Positions 29,281 to 36,426 of a stretch of 64,000 nt of DNA are shown in pieces. The notes beneath the pieces were generated by a model that worked only from the letters and a program-made list of their open reading frames with translations, was not told the origin of the DNA and ran no database searches. Position 1 is the first letter of the stretch; each line of letters begins with the position of its first letter. The stretch spans positions 198,645 to 262,644 of the forward strand of contig NZ_JAQSJE010000002.1 of NCBI RefSeq assembly GCF_028649535.1. The letters run 5' to 3'. The DNA comes from Mannheimia cairinae. Its GTDB lineage: Bacteria; Pseudomonadota; Gammaproteobacteria; Enterobacterales; Pasteurellaceae. The position numbers were made by a program, and so were the translations under genes.

Positions 29281-29880
29281 ATGGACAAAATTATATCAGA
29301 AAACGCAAAATTTTTCGAGAAAATGACCGCTTGTTTTGGCGATTTATCACAATTTTCCCAAAAAATAGAACAAATTGCAGAGATTGCAGGAATTGATTTA
29401 TCGCTTTATGAAATTGATCACTTAGCCGTACGAATGAATGAGGCTGAAACCGCAGAGCAATGGAAAACGATGCTGTTAGAAGGGGCTTCTTTATTAAAAG
29501 AGAGCGAGGTTAATGGCAGACCCATCGGTTTATTTACACTTAAACAAGCGGTTAAATTTTGCGGGAAAAATGTAAATATTATTGAATTGCCTTTCCCCAA
29601 AGATAAGGTTTACTCACAGCAAGGTTGGGAGCATATCGAGCTTGTTTTTCCGATGCGGGAACAGGAAAGCGTAGAGCAATGGGTAGAACGAACGCTGACT
29701 CACTTTAAACTAGCAGAAAATAGTGATTTGCGATTGAAAATCAGCCAACCGAAAGCCCAAGGCGAAGCATTACCGAACCCAAGTATTGCAATTAGCTTGA
29801 GAAATGTAACTTTTTGTAATCTTTGTTGTCTAAAGCTGCATCCTTATGATATAAAGAATATTGTTATGTCAGAAATGTAA
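29281..29880 (+). CDS. YecM-like VOC-fold protein
   Basis: Protein of the YecM family, related to glyoxalase-type metal enzymes but of unknown reaction. The start at ATG 29281 is preferred over an in-frame TTG at 29266; neither has a good ribosome site. The 199 residues include YEIDHLAVRMNEAETAEQWK (about 43-62), GWEHIELVFP (about 117-126), NPSIAISLRNVTF and a C-terminal KLHPYDIKNIV, recalling E. coli YecM. The internal USS copies (near 29325 and 29547) show strong USS enrichment. Divergent from argS. Confidence 0.8.
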   Translation: MDKIISENAKFFEKMTACFGDLSQFSQKIEQIAEIAGIDLSLYEIDHLAVRMNEAETAEQWKTMLLEGASLLKESEVNGRPIGLFTLKQAVKFCGKNVNIIELPFPKDKVYSQQGWEHIELVFPMREQESVEQWVERTLTHFKLAENSDLRLKISQPKAQGEALPNPSIAISLRNVTFCNLCCLKLHPYDIKNIVMSEM

Positions 29881-29907
29881 TTTTTGGTGTATTTTTTGGA
29901 GAACAAA

Positions 29908-30372
29908 ATGAAAAAATTAGGTCTAGTTGCTGCGTTAATGTCAAGTTTTGCTTTAGTCGGTTGTGCAAATACAGATGTATTTAGTGGCAGTGTTTATACA
30001 GCAGGTCAAGCAAAAGAAGCTCGTTCTATTACTTATGGTACTATTGTTTCGGTGCGTGATGTTAAAATTCAAGCAAATAGCGAAGGTGTAATTGGTACTG
30101 TTGGCGGCGGTGTTTTAGGTGGCGTTGCTGGTAATGCTATTGGCGGTGGAAGCGGTCAAGCGATTGCAACTGCGGTTGGTGCTGTTGCGGGTGCTATGAT
30201 TGGTAACCAAGTTGAGCAAAAAGTGAATCAAGCGGCTTCATTAGAAATGGTGATTCGTAAAGATGATGGCAAAGAGATCGTTGTTGTCCAGAAGAAAGAA
30301 GATGGCTTTGTGCCTGGTAAGCGTGTAAGAATTGTTGGGTCAAATTCAGACTTAAACGTTTCTCTGCTTTAA
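29908..30372 (+). CDS. slyB: SlyB/Pcp-type outer-membrane lipoprotein
   Basis: Outer-membrane lipoprotein with a glycine-zipper domain. The start at 29908 has a TTGGAGAA site and gives a clean signal peptide with lipobox ALVGC (Cys about 18). The 154 residues contain the glycine zipper GVIGTVGGGVLGGVAGNAIG (about 65-84) and the C-terminal DDGKEIVVVQKKEDGFVPGK, like E. coli SlyB. SlyB members stabilise the outer membrane under stress and respond to PhoP/Mg2+ in enterics; no such site was found here. The next small lipoprotein gene begins 31 bp later. Confidence 0.9.
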   Translation: MKKLGLVAALMSSFALVGCANTDVFSGSVYTAGQAKEARSITYGTIVSVRDVKIQANSEGVIGTVGGGVLGGVAGNAIGGGSGQAIATAVGAVAGAMIGNQVEQKVNQAASLEMVIRKDDGKEIVVVQKKEDGFVPGKRVRIVGSNSDLNVSLL

Positions 30373-30402
30373 TTTTATTTTTTACTTGAGGATTTATTTA
30401 TA

Positions 30403-30678
30403 ATGAAAAAACTTTCTTTAGCTGTATTAGCATCGTTAGTTTTAGCAGCTTGTACTGCAGAAGTTTATTCTGGCAAAGGCAATGCAACGGTATTATCTAG
30501 CAAGCCTTTATCAAACGATACTGTTGAGCTAGTTGTTCAAAGAGATAATGGTGAAAACGTAACCTTAACTCGTAAGGTTGATGCTCACGCAGCTGTTGGT
30601 GCTCGTGTTTACCTTGCTGATGAAATTAAAAATGAGGATGCTGATGTAAAAACAATCAGACGTTATGAGTTTAAATAA
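30403..30678 (+). CDS. Small lipoprotein, 91 residues
   Basis: Signal sequence with lipobox (LASLVLAAC, Cys about 17) and a 74-residue mature part with VELVVQRDNGENVTLTRKVD and a basic end. I do not recognise a family. Its ELVVQRDNGENVTL segment resembles the SlyB EMVIRKDDGKEIVVVQ strand, so it may be a shortened SlyB-related lipoprotein lacking the glycine zipper (inference). It follows slyB by 30 bp and ends in a strong terminator. Confidence 0.78.
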   Translation: MKKLSLAVLASLVLAACTAEVYSGKGNATVLSSKPLSNDTVELVVQRDNGENVTLTRKVDAHAAVGARVYLADEIKNEDADVKTIRRYEFK

Positions 30679-30702
30679 TATTTATTTATCATAGCTTTTA
30701 AG

Positions 30703-30740
30703 AATCGGCATTTAATGATTGAATTAAATGCCGATTTTTT
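30703..30740 (+). terminator. Terminator after the slyB-small lipoprotein pair
   Basis: Fourteen-bp perfect stem AATCGGCATTTAAT (30703-30716) against 30723-30736 and T6 on the plus strand. It lies between convergent genes; the minus strand has only AT-rich sequence after the stem. Confidence 0.9.
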
Positions 30741-30766
30741 ATTACTTTGTACAACTAAGTTTTACA

Positions 30767-31753
30767 TTACAGTAACCCTAAAACCTTTCTACCATTAATG
30801 CTGGCAATATTTGACATTTCTTCTAAATTAGTAAAACGGCAACCAGCAGAGAGTAGGCTGAGTTCTTGCCACATATCGCCTTCACAGAGTGGTACCATAT
30901 AATCACAGATATTATCTGTACCGATAGCCACCGTAATGCCTTCGGGAATTAGCTCATCAGCAGGGGTTAAAGCATTATGGAATGGCTGTAAATCTTCTTT
31001 TCTTCCGCTGTCAATCCACGCCATTGGGCAGGCAATTACCATCATTTGGCTATCACGCATTTTTTGGTAAAGCATTTTGCGATATTCTTTCGGGTGAGCC
31101 CCAATAGAAATGCCGTGAATAGCAACTACTTTTCCTTGCATTCCGTGTTCAATCGATTTATCGCATAATTGCTCGGTTTCTTTCTCTTTTGGTGAATTAA
31201 ATTGATCGACGTGTACGTGCAACATTTTACCTAGCGATTTTGCCTTATCCATTAGAATATCCATCGCCTCTAGGCCTTTGCCGTAATCTAATTCATCACG
31301 ATATGGCAATCCACCAATCATATCCACCATTTCAGAACCAATATCAAACCATTTTTTAGCGGTAGGTTCTATAACGCCCTTTAAGGTTTGGTTGGCAAAT
31401 TTTAAGATAATATCGCTTTTATAAACCTCTCGGGCTTTATGAGCGGCAATAATTGCTCTATCTTCACATACTTGGTCAATATCAACAAAAGTACCAAATG
31501 CAGTTACCCCTTGTGAAATCATCAGTTCAATGGCTTGTGAAAAACGGCGGTAGTAGTCATCAACAGTAGAATTACGTTTAACTTCATCGACTAAATCCCA
31601 TTTTTGTTGAAGGTTTGCATTTTGGTACACAGTAATTTTTTCAGGTGTCATCGTAAAGGCTCGGTCTGCGTGAGCGTGTGCATTTACCCAGCCCCCTTTT
31701 TTGATAATTTCATCACGAATATGACCTTTTAGTGTACGGATTAATTGACTCAT
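30767..31753 (-). CDS. Cytosine-deaminase-like metal-dependent amidohydrolase
   Basis: Cytosolic amidohydrolase-superfamily enzyme, closest in layout to CodA-type nucleobase deaminases. The 328 residues show metal ligands HAHAD (His26, His28), HVHVDQ (His179, His181), AIHG (His213) and GTDN (Asp280). The deaminated substrate is unknown. Upstream lies a well-formed promoter with a PurR box over its -35, supporting a purine- or pyrimidine-linked role, as E. coli codBA is also PurR-controlled. A leader with a 59-codon ORF and two terminators precedes it. The start has AGAGGA upstream. Confidence 0.8.
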   Translation of the reverse strand: MSQLIRTLKGHIRDEIIKKGGWVNAHAHADRAFTMTPEKITVYQNANLQQKWDLVDEVKRNSTVDDYYRRFSQAIELMISQGVTAFGTFVDIDQVCEDRAIIAAHKAREVYKSDIILKFANQTLKGVIEPTAKKWFDIGSEMVDMIGGLPYRDELDYGKGLEAMDILMDKAKSLGKMLHVHVDQFNSPKEKETEQLCDKSIEHGMQGKVVAIHGISIGAHPKEYRKMLYQKMRDSQMMVIACPMAWIDSGRKEDLQPFHNALTPADELIPEGITVAIGTDNICDYMVPLCEGDMWQELSLLSAGCRFTNLEEMSNIASINGRKVLGLL

Positions 31754-31768
31754 TGGTATGCTATTCCT

Positions 31769-31948
31769 CTAATATTGTAAGTTTCGGCAATAAACATTGG
31801 TGTTTACTGAAAATATAACGGGTAAAAAAAATCGCCTTAAAAAGCGATTATTAAAAGATTTAGAAATGAATAAAAAAACAGCTACGCCTCGTGAAACGAT
31901 GCGTAGCTGAATAGAATTAGGTTTTATAGGGGTATGATAATAATTCAT
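31769..31948 (-). CDS. Possible 59-residue leader ORF before the amidohydrolase
   Basis: ATG at 31946-31948 with AAGGA 7 nt upstream; stop TAG at 31769-31771, 15 bp before the amidohydrolase start. Begins MNYYHTPIKPNSIQLRIVSR. It reads through both minus-strand terminators, as a leader used for transcription-translation coupling would. The ribosome site is partly within a 5' hairpin (31951-31971). No similarity recognised. It may instead be chance coding in a leader or a small RNA. Confidence 0.4.
   Translation of the reverse strand: MNYYHTPIKPNSIQLRIVSRGVAVFLFISKSFNNRFLRRFFLPVIFSVNTNVYCRNLQY
31824..31849 (-). terminator. Second leader terminator before the amidohydrolase
   Basis: Minus-strand six-bp stem AATCGC/GCGATT (arms 31844-31849 and 31830-31835) followed by a run of T (A at 31824-31831 on plus). 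Moderate stem, strong T-run. Confidence 0.65.
31872..31909 (-). terminator. First leader terminator before the amidohydrolase
   Basis: Minus-strand hairpin: nine-bp stem CAGCTACGC/GCGTAGCTG, one mismatch, three further pairs, then seven T (A at 31872-31878 on plus). It lies about 65-100 nt into the leader and should stop most transcripts unless relieved. Confidence 0.85.
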
Positions 31949-31977
31949 TTCTAGTTCCTTGTTTGGACTAGGGCGAT

Positions 31978-32006
31978 AGTATAAATATTTTTAATTAAAA
32001 TAGCAA
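31978..32006 (-). promoter_or_regulatory. Promoter of the leader/amidohydrolase transcript
   Basis: On the minus strand TTGCTA (32006-32001), a 17-bp spacer, TATACT (31983-31978); start near 31971, at the base of a 5' hairpin. The -35 overlaps the PurR box. Confidence 0.8.
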
Positions 32007-32014
32007 ACGTTTGC
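32003..32014. promoter_or_regulatory. PurR box between the amidohydrolase and thiB promoters
   Basis: Perfect palindrome GCAAACGTTTGC, the core of the PurR consensus ACGCAAACGTTTGCGT; read on the minus strand it is CCGCAAACGTTTGCTA, 13 of 16 positions. It overlaps the minus-strand -35 and lies 7 bp before the plus-strand -35 of thiB. Other LacI-family repressors use similar operators, but PurR is the best fit. Confidence 0.8.
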
Positions 32015-32020
32015 GGAGTG

Positions 32021-32049
32021 TTGAAATTAATTTTTAAACTTCTTACAAT
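32021..32049 (+). promoter_or_regulatory. Promoter of thiB and its TPP riboswitch
   Basis: TTGAAA (32021-32026), 17-bp spacer, TACAAT (32044-32049); predicted start about 32056, just before the aptamer. Confidence 0.8.
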
Positions 32050-32057
32050 GCATTAGT

Positions 32058-32186
32058 TCTCATTGGGGTGCAACAAGCGGTTGATTTCTTTTAGAAATTT
32101 GCAAATTTTTTATAAAATTAGACCGCTTGTGGCTGAGAAATACCCATAGAACCTGATCTGATTAATATCAGCGTAGGGATTTGAGA
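32058..32186 (+). ncRNA. TPP (THI-box) riboswitch of thiB
   Basis: Carries the THI-box landmarks GGGGTGC (32065-32071), GGCTGAGAAATACCC (from 32131), GAACCTGATCTGATTAATATCAGCGTAGGGA, with P1 formed by TCTCA (32058-32062) and TGAGA (32182-32186). The P3 helix consists of an inverted USS pair, ACAAGCGGT (32073-32081) and ACCGCTTGT (32122-32130), closing a long AT-rich loop. Downstream, TCCTTCTA (32208-32215) can pair with TAGAAGGA (32227-32234) and hide the thiB ribosome site. Thiamine pyrophosphate binding should switch thiB translation off. Confidence 0.95.
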
Positions 32187-32241
32187 TAGCAACTTGTCTT
32201 TCTTAAATCCTTCTATTTATTGATTTTAGAAGGAAAATGCA

Positions 32242-33195
32242 ATGAAACGTATCTTATCTACCATAGCATTATTAAGTGCTACCGCTTTTGCTAACCAACC
32301 AACCTTAACCGTTTATACTTATAGCTCTTTTGCATCTAAATATGGGCCGGCCCCGAAACTTGAGCAAAATTTTGAGAAAGAATGTAGTTGCGATCTAAAA
32401 TTTATGCCTTTTGATGATAGTGTGACGATGTTTAACCGTTTACGTTTAGAGGGAGCAAAAACTAAAGCGGATGTTGTAGTTGGTATTGATAACTTTTTAC
32501 AACCAGAGGCCGAAAAGTCCGGCTTATTTAGTGAACATAATGCAAATACAACACTTGAGCTGAAAGATAAAATCTTTTTCCCTTATGATACCGGTTCTTA
32601 TGCTTTTATTTATGACAAAGAAAAGTTGGCAAATCCGCCTAAAAGTTTAAAAGAACTAGTTGAACGTCAAGATTTAAAAGTGATTTACCAAGACCCAAGA
32701 ACCAGTAGTGTTGGGCGAGGTTTTTTATTATGGATGAACCATATTTATGGCGAAAAAACACAAGAAGCTTGGAAAACATTAGCCAAACATACGGTAACTG
32801 TTGGCAAAGGTTGGTCTGAAACCTACGGTGCATTTTTAAAAGGGGAATCTGATTTAGTATTAAGCTATACAACCTCCCCTTTGTATCACCAATGGCACGA
32901 AAATACAGATAAATACGTTGCAGCACCTTTTGAAGAAGGACATTTAGTGCAAGTTGAGAATGCTGCTATTGTAAAAACAAGCCAACAAAAAGAGCTGGCG
33001 AATCAATTTTTAGCTTTTTTACATAAGCCAGAATCGCAACATATTATTTCGTACCATAATGTAATGAACCCAGTCCTAAATGAAGGTGTAGATGAAGCAT
33101 TTAGCAAAATGCCTACTTATAAAACAATAGCCTTTGAGCAACCTTCAACAGAAACTATCCAACAATGGCTTTCACAGTGGTCAAAAAGTTGGTAA
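32242..33195 (+). CDS. thiB: Thiamine ABC transporter substrate-binding protein
   Basis: Periplasmic thiamine, TMP and TPP-binding protein. The signal peptide (MKRILSTIALLSATAFA, cleaved after about residue 17) precedes a mature protein starting NQPTLTVYTYSSFASKYGP, the ThiB/TbpA start. The 317 residues include VVVGIDNFLQPEAEKSGLF and GWSETYGAFLKGESDLVLSY. It is controlled by the TPP riboswitch upstream, confirming the ligand. The usual partners thiP and thiQ do not follow; a terminator and pflA come next, so the permease must be elsewhere or absent. Confidence 0.95.
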   Translation: MKRILSTIALLSATAFANQPTLTVYTYSSFASKYGPAPKLEQNFEKECSCDLKFMPFDDSVTMFNRLRLEGAKTKADVVVGIDNFLQPEAEKSGLFSEHNANTTLELKDKIFFPYDTGSYAFIYDKEKLANPPKSLKELVERQDLKVIYQDPRTSSVGRGFLLWMNHIYGEKTQEAWKTLAKHTVTVGKGWSETYGAFLKGESDLVLSYTTSPLYHQWHENTDKYVAAPFEEGHLVQVENAAIVKTSQQKELANQFLAFLHKPESQHIISYHNVMNPVLNEGVDEAFSKMPTYKTIAFEQPSTETIQQWLSQWSKSW

Positions 33196-33256
33196 ATATT
33201 ATTAAGAGATGTTTTTGAGCAATAATGCTGCGTTATTTGAAATATCAACCGCTTCT

Positions 33257-33286
33257 AAGCCTCCTTTATGGAGGTTTTATTTTTTT
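33257..33286 (+). terminator. Terminator after thiB
   Basis: Stem CCTCC (33260-33264) with GGAGG (33270-33274), extended by AAG/TTT, then T-rich sequence. Confidence 0.8.
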
Positions 33287-33390
33287 ATAACGTAAATTTA
33301 ATTAACAAAAATCAGTCTTTCCTATTGATTTCTGCTAAAATAAAGGCAATTTTAAATTTATCTTTTTAAGATTCAACAGAGGAAAATTAA

Positions 33391-34131
33391 ATGTCTGTAT
33401 TAGGTCGTTACCACTCTTATGAATCCTGCGGTACGGTAGATGGACCAGGGATCCGCTTTATTCTTTTTTTACAAGGTTGTTTAATGCGTTGTAAATATTG
33501 CCATAATCGAGACACGTGGGATCTTGATGGCGGCAAAGAAATTAGTGTTGAAGATTTAATGAAAGAAGTCACAACCTATAAACACTTTATGAAAGCAACA
33601 GGTGGCGGTGTTACGGCATCTGGTGGAGAGGCCGTTCTACAAATGGAATTTGTGCGTGATTGGTTTAGAGCTTGTAAAGCAGAAGGCATCAATACTTGCT
33701 TAGATACCAACGGCTTTGTGCGTAACTATAGCCCTGTGGTTGATGAAATGTTAGAGGTAACAGATTTAGTGTTACTGGATTTAAAACAACTTAATGATGA
33801 AATTCACCAGGATTTAGTCGGCGTTTCCAATAAACGTACGCTAGATTTCGCCCGTTATTTGCAAAAATTAAACAAACCAACTTGGATTCGTTATGTGGTT
33901 GTGCCGGGCTATACGGACGATGACGATTCCGCTCACCGTTTAGGCAAATTTATTCAAGGTATGGAAAATATCGAAAAGGTGGAAATGTTACCATACCACC
34001 GTTTAGGTGCACATAAATGGGAAACCTTAGGTTATAAGTATGAGCTAGAAGGTGTCCTTCCTCCGCCGAAAGAGACGTTAGAACGTCTGCAAAAAATTAT
34101 TGAAAGCTACGGACACACCGTTAAATTCTAA
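33391..34131 (+). CDS. pflA: Pyruvate formate-lyase activating enzyme
   Basis: Radical SAM enzyme that makes the glycyl radical of pyruvate formate-lyase under anaerobic conditions. The 246 residues contain the SAM cluster motif CLMRCKYC (Cys30, Cys34, Cys37) after [16 protein letters not shown], and [11 protein letters not shown]. pflB, its target, is not adjacent in this window. The start has AGAGGAAA. It is followed by an inverted USS pair before prlC. Confidence 0.96.
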   Translation: MSVLGRYHSYESCGTVDGPGIRFILFLQGCLMRCKYCHNRDTWDLDGGKEISVEDLMKEVTTYKHFMKATGGGVTASGGEAVLQMEFVRDWFRACKAEGINTCLDTNGFVRNYSPVVDEMLEVTDLVLLDLKQLNDEIHQDLVGVSNKRTLDFARYLQKLNKPTWIRYVVVPGYTDDDDSAHRLGKFIQGMENIEKVEMLPYHRLGAHKWETLGYKYELEGVLPPPKETLERLQKIIESYGHTVKF

Positions 34132-34133
34132 TT

Positions 34134-34191
34134 TCAAGCGGTTAAATTTTCTGATTATTTTGCAAAAAATAAGGGAAATTCGACCGCTTTG
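34134..34191. repeat. Inverted USS pair between pflA and prlC
   Basis: TCAAGCGGT (34134-34142) and ACCGCTTTG (34183-34191); can form a hairpin downstream of the pflA stop. Imperfect in the last base of each arm. Confidence 0.7.
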
Positions 34192-34258
34192 TTTTTCTAT
34201 TAAACTTTGTGTATTATCGCAGAACAAATTATTCATTTTGACCATAAAAGGAAAAATA

Positions 34259-36331
34259 ATGACTAACCCTCTTTTAAATTACACAGGCTTGCCTGCGTTT
34301 TCACAAATCAAACCAGAACATATTCAAGTTGCCGTTGAAGCGGTAATTAAAGAATGTCGTGAAACTGTTGAAGCAGTTGCTAAAATTGAAAATCCGACTT
34401 GGGAAAATTTTTATCTGCCACAAGCAATGGCGGGCGATAAATTCTCTCGTGCGTGGTCGCCAGTCGGGCATTTAAATGCAGTGAAAAATTCCCCAGAACT
34501 GCGTGAAGCTTATCAGGCTTGCTTACCATTATTATCTGAATACAGCACTTGGGTGGGGCAACATCAAGGCTTATATCAAGGTTATGTGAAATTAAAAAAT
34601 AGCCCTGAGTTTGAAACTTATTCGGTAGCCCAGAAAAAAGCGATTGAAAACAGCCTACAAGATTTTGAATTATCGGGCATTTCATTACCAGCAGATAAAC
34701 AAAAACGCTATGGTGAAATTTCCGCTCGTCTATCTGAACTCAATTCACAATTTAGCAATAACGTGCTAGATGCAACAATGGGTTGGGATATTGTGATTAC
34801 CGATGAATCACAACTTAAAGGCTTGCCAGAATCTGCTCTTGAGGCAGCAAAACTTTCAGCAGAAAGCAAAGGCAAAAAGGGCTACCGCTTTACCCTTGAA
34901 TTCCCAAGCTATTTGCCGGTAATGACCTACTGTGAAAACAAAGAGTTACGTGAAGAGATGTACCGTGCCTTTGTAACCCGTGCCTCAGATCAAGGCCCGA
35001 ATGCAGGCAAATGGGATAACAGTGCTGTGATCGATGAAATCCTTAAATTACGTCACGAAAAAGCTCAATTACTCGGTTTCAACACCTATTCAGATTATTC
35101 CCTTGCCACCAAAATGGCAGAGAATCCACAACAGGTATTGGATTTCTTAAATGATTTAGCCACTCGCTCAAAAGCACAGGGTAAAAATGAGTTATGTGAA
35201 TTGAAAAAATTTGCGGCGGAAAACTTTGGTGTTACTCATTTTGATTTATGGGATATTACCTTCTACAGCGAAAAACAAAAACAAGCGTTATTCTCAATTA
35301 ACGATGAAGAACTTCGCCCTTATTTCCCTGAAGATCGTGTATTATCGGGCTTATTTGAAGTAATTAAACGCATTTTCGGTATGCGTGTAGAAGAGCAACA
35401 AGGTGTTGATGTTTGGCATAAAGATGTGCGTTTTTTCAATATTTTTGATAAAAACGACCGCTTGCGTGGCTCATTCTATTTAGATTTATACGCTCGTGAA
35501 AACAAACGTGGCGGTGCTTGGATGGACGATTGCATCAACCAAAAACGCTTGGCAGACGGTACGCTACAAAAACCGGTGGCTTATTTAACTTGTAACTTCA
35601 ACAAACCGATTGGCGATAAACCAGCTCTCTTTACCCACGATGAAGTCACAACCTTGTTCCACGAATTTGGACACGGCATTCACCATATGTTTACCGAAAT
35701 TGAAGTCGGCGATGTTGCAGGCATTAACGGTGTGCCTTGGGACGCAGTTGAGCTACCAAGCCAATTCTTAGAAAACTGGTGTTGGGAAGAAGAAGCTCTT
35801 GCCTTTATTTCAGGGCATTATGAAACGGGCGAGCCATTACCAAAAGAAAAATTAGATCAACTATTAGCGGCGAAAAACTTCCAAGCAGCAATGTTTGTGT
35901 TACGTCAGCTAGAATTTGGCTTGTTTGATTTCCGCTTGCATACGGAATACGACCCGAACAAACAAGGTCAAGTATTAGCTTTATTAAAAGAGATTAAAGA
36001 ACAGGTCGCCGTAGCAAAAGGTGTAGATTGGGCAAGAACTCCACACAGCTTCTCGCATATTTTTGCAGGCGGTTATGCGGCAGGCTACTACAGCTATTTA
36101 TGGGCGGAAGTGCTTTCTGCCGATGCTTACTCTTGTTTTGAAGAAGAAGGTATTTTCAATGCCAAAACAGGGCAATCGTTCTTAGAGAATATTCTAACCC
36201 GTGGCGGTTCAGAAGAGCCAATGGTGCTATTTGAACGTTTCCGAGGCAGAAAACCAACCCTTGATGCACTCCTTCGCCATAAAGGTATTTTAGGCGATGT
36301 CAAAGTGGTTGAGTGTGTTTCAAAAGCATAA
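34259..36331 (+). CDS. prlC: Oligopeptidase A
   Basis: Cytosolic zinc metallopeptidase of the M3 family that degrades short peptides, including cleaved signal peptides. The start at 34259 (MTNPLLNYTGLPAFSQIKPE) has AAAAGGAAA upstream; an in-frame extension from 34100 overlaps pflA and is not credible. The 690 residues contain the zinc motif FHEFGHGIHHMF (HExxH) and the downstream Glu in the family helix LENWCWEEEAL. Flanked on both sides by inverted USS pairs. Confidence 0.96.
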   Translation: MTNPLLNYTGLPAFSQIKPEHIQVAVEAVIKECRETVEAVAKIENPTWENFYLPQAMAGDKFSRAWSPVGHLNAVKNSPELREAYQACLPLLSEYSTWVGQHQGLYQGYVKLKNSPEFETYSVAQKKAIENSLQDFELSGISLPADKQKRYGEISARLSELNSQFSNNVLDATMGWDIVITDESQLKGLPESALEAAKLSAESKGKKGYRFTLEFPSYLPVMTYCENKELREEMYRAFVTRASDQGPNAGKWDNSAVIDEILKLRHEKAQLLGFNTYSDYSLATKMAENPQQVLDFLNDLATRSKAQGKNELCELKKFAAENFGVTHFDLWDITFYSEKQKQALFSINDEELRPYFPEDRVLSGLFEVIKRIFGMRVEEQQGVDVWHKDVRFFNIFDKNDRLRGSFYLDLYARENKRGGAWMDDCINQKRLADGTLQKPVAYLTCNFNKPIGDKPALFTHDEVTTLFHEFGHGIHHMFTEIEVGDVAGINGVPWDAVELPSQFLENWCWEEEALAFISGHYETGEPLPKEKLDQLLAAKNFQAAMFVLRQLEFGLFDFRLHTEYDPNKQGQVLALLKEIKEQVAVAKGVDWARTPHSFSHIFAGGYAAGYYSYLWAEVLSADAYSCFEEEGIFNAKTGQSFLENILTRGGSEEPMVLFERFRGRKPTLDALLRHKGILGDVKVVECVSKA

Positions 36332-36341
36332 ATAGCGTTAA

Positions 36342-36399
36342 GCAAGCGGTCGAATTTTCTAAAAAATTTGCAAAAAAATAATATTTTTTGACCGCTTGT
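36342..36399. terminator. Inverted USS pair between prlC and pheA
   Basis: GCAAGCGGT (36342-36350) and ACCGCTTGT (36391-36399) with arms CAAGCGGTCGAATTTT and partial complement; followed by TTGTTTAATTTT. Probable terminator of prlC. Confidence 0.75.
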
Positions 36400-36426
36400 T
36401 TGTTTAATTTTTACAGAGAATGAACA

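Noticed and set aside
31871-31910. tRNA-like or purine riboswitch in the amidohydrolase leader
   Set aside because: The hairpin is a simple terminator with T7. No cloverleaf, TATGG/TCTAC purine aptamer motif or CCA end was found.
34100-34258. Upstream start of prlC
   Set aside because: It overlaps pflA and a USS pair and has no similarity to oligopeptidase A.
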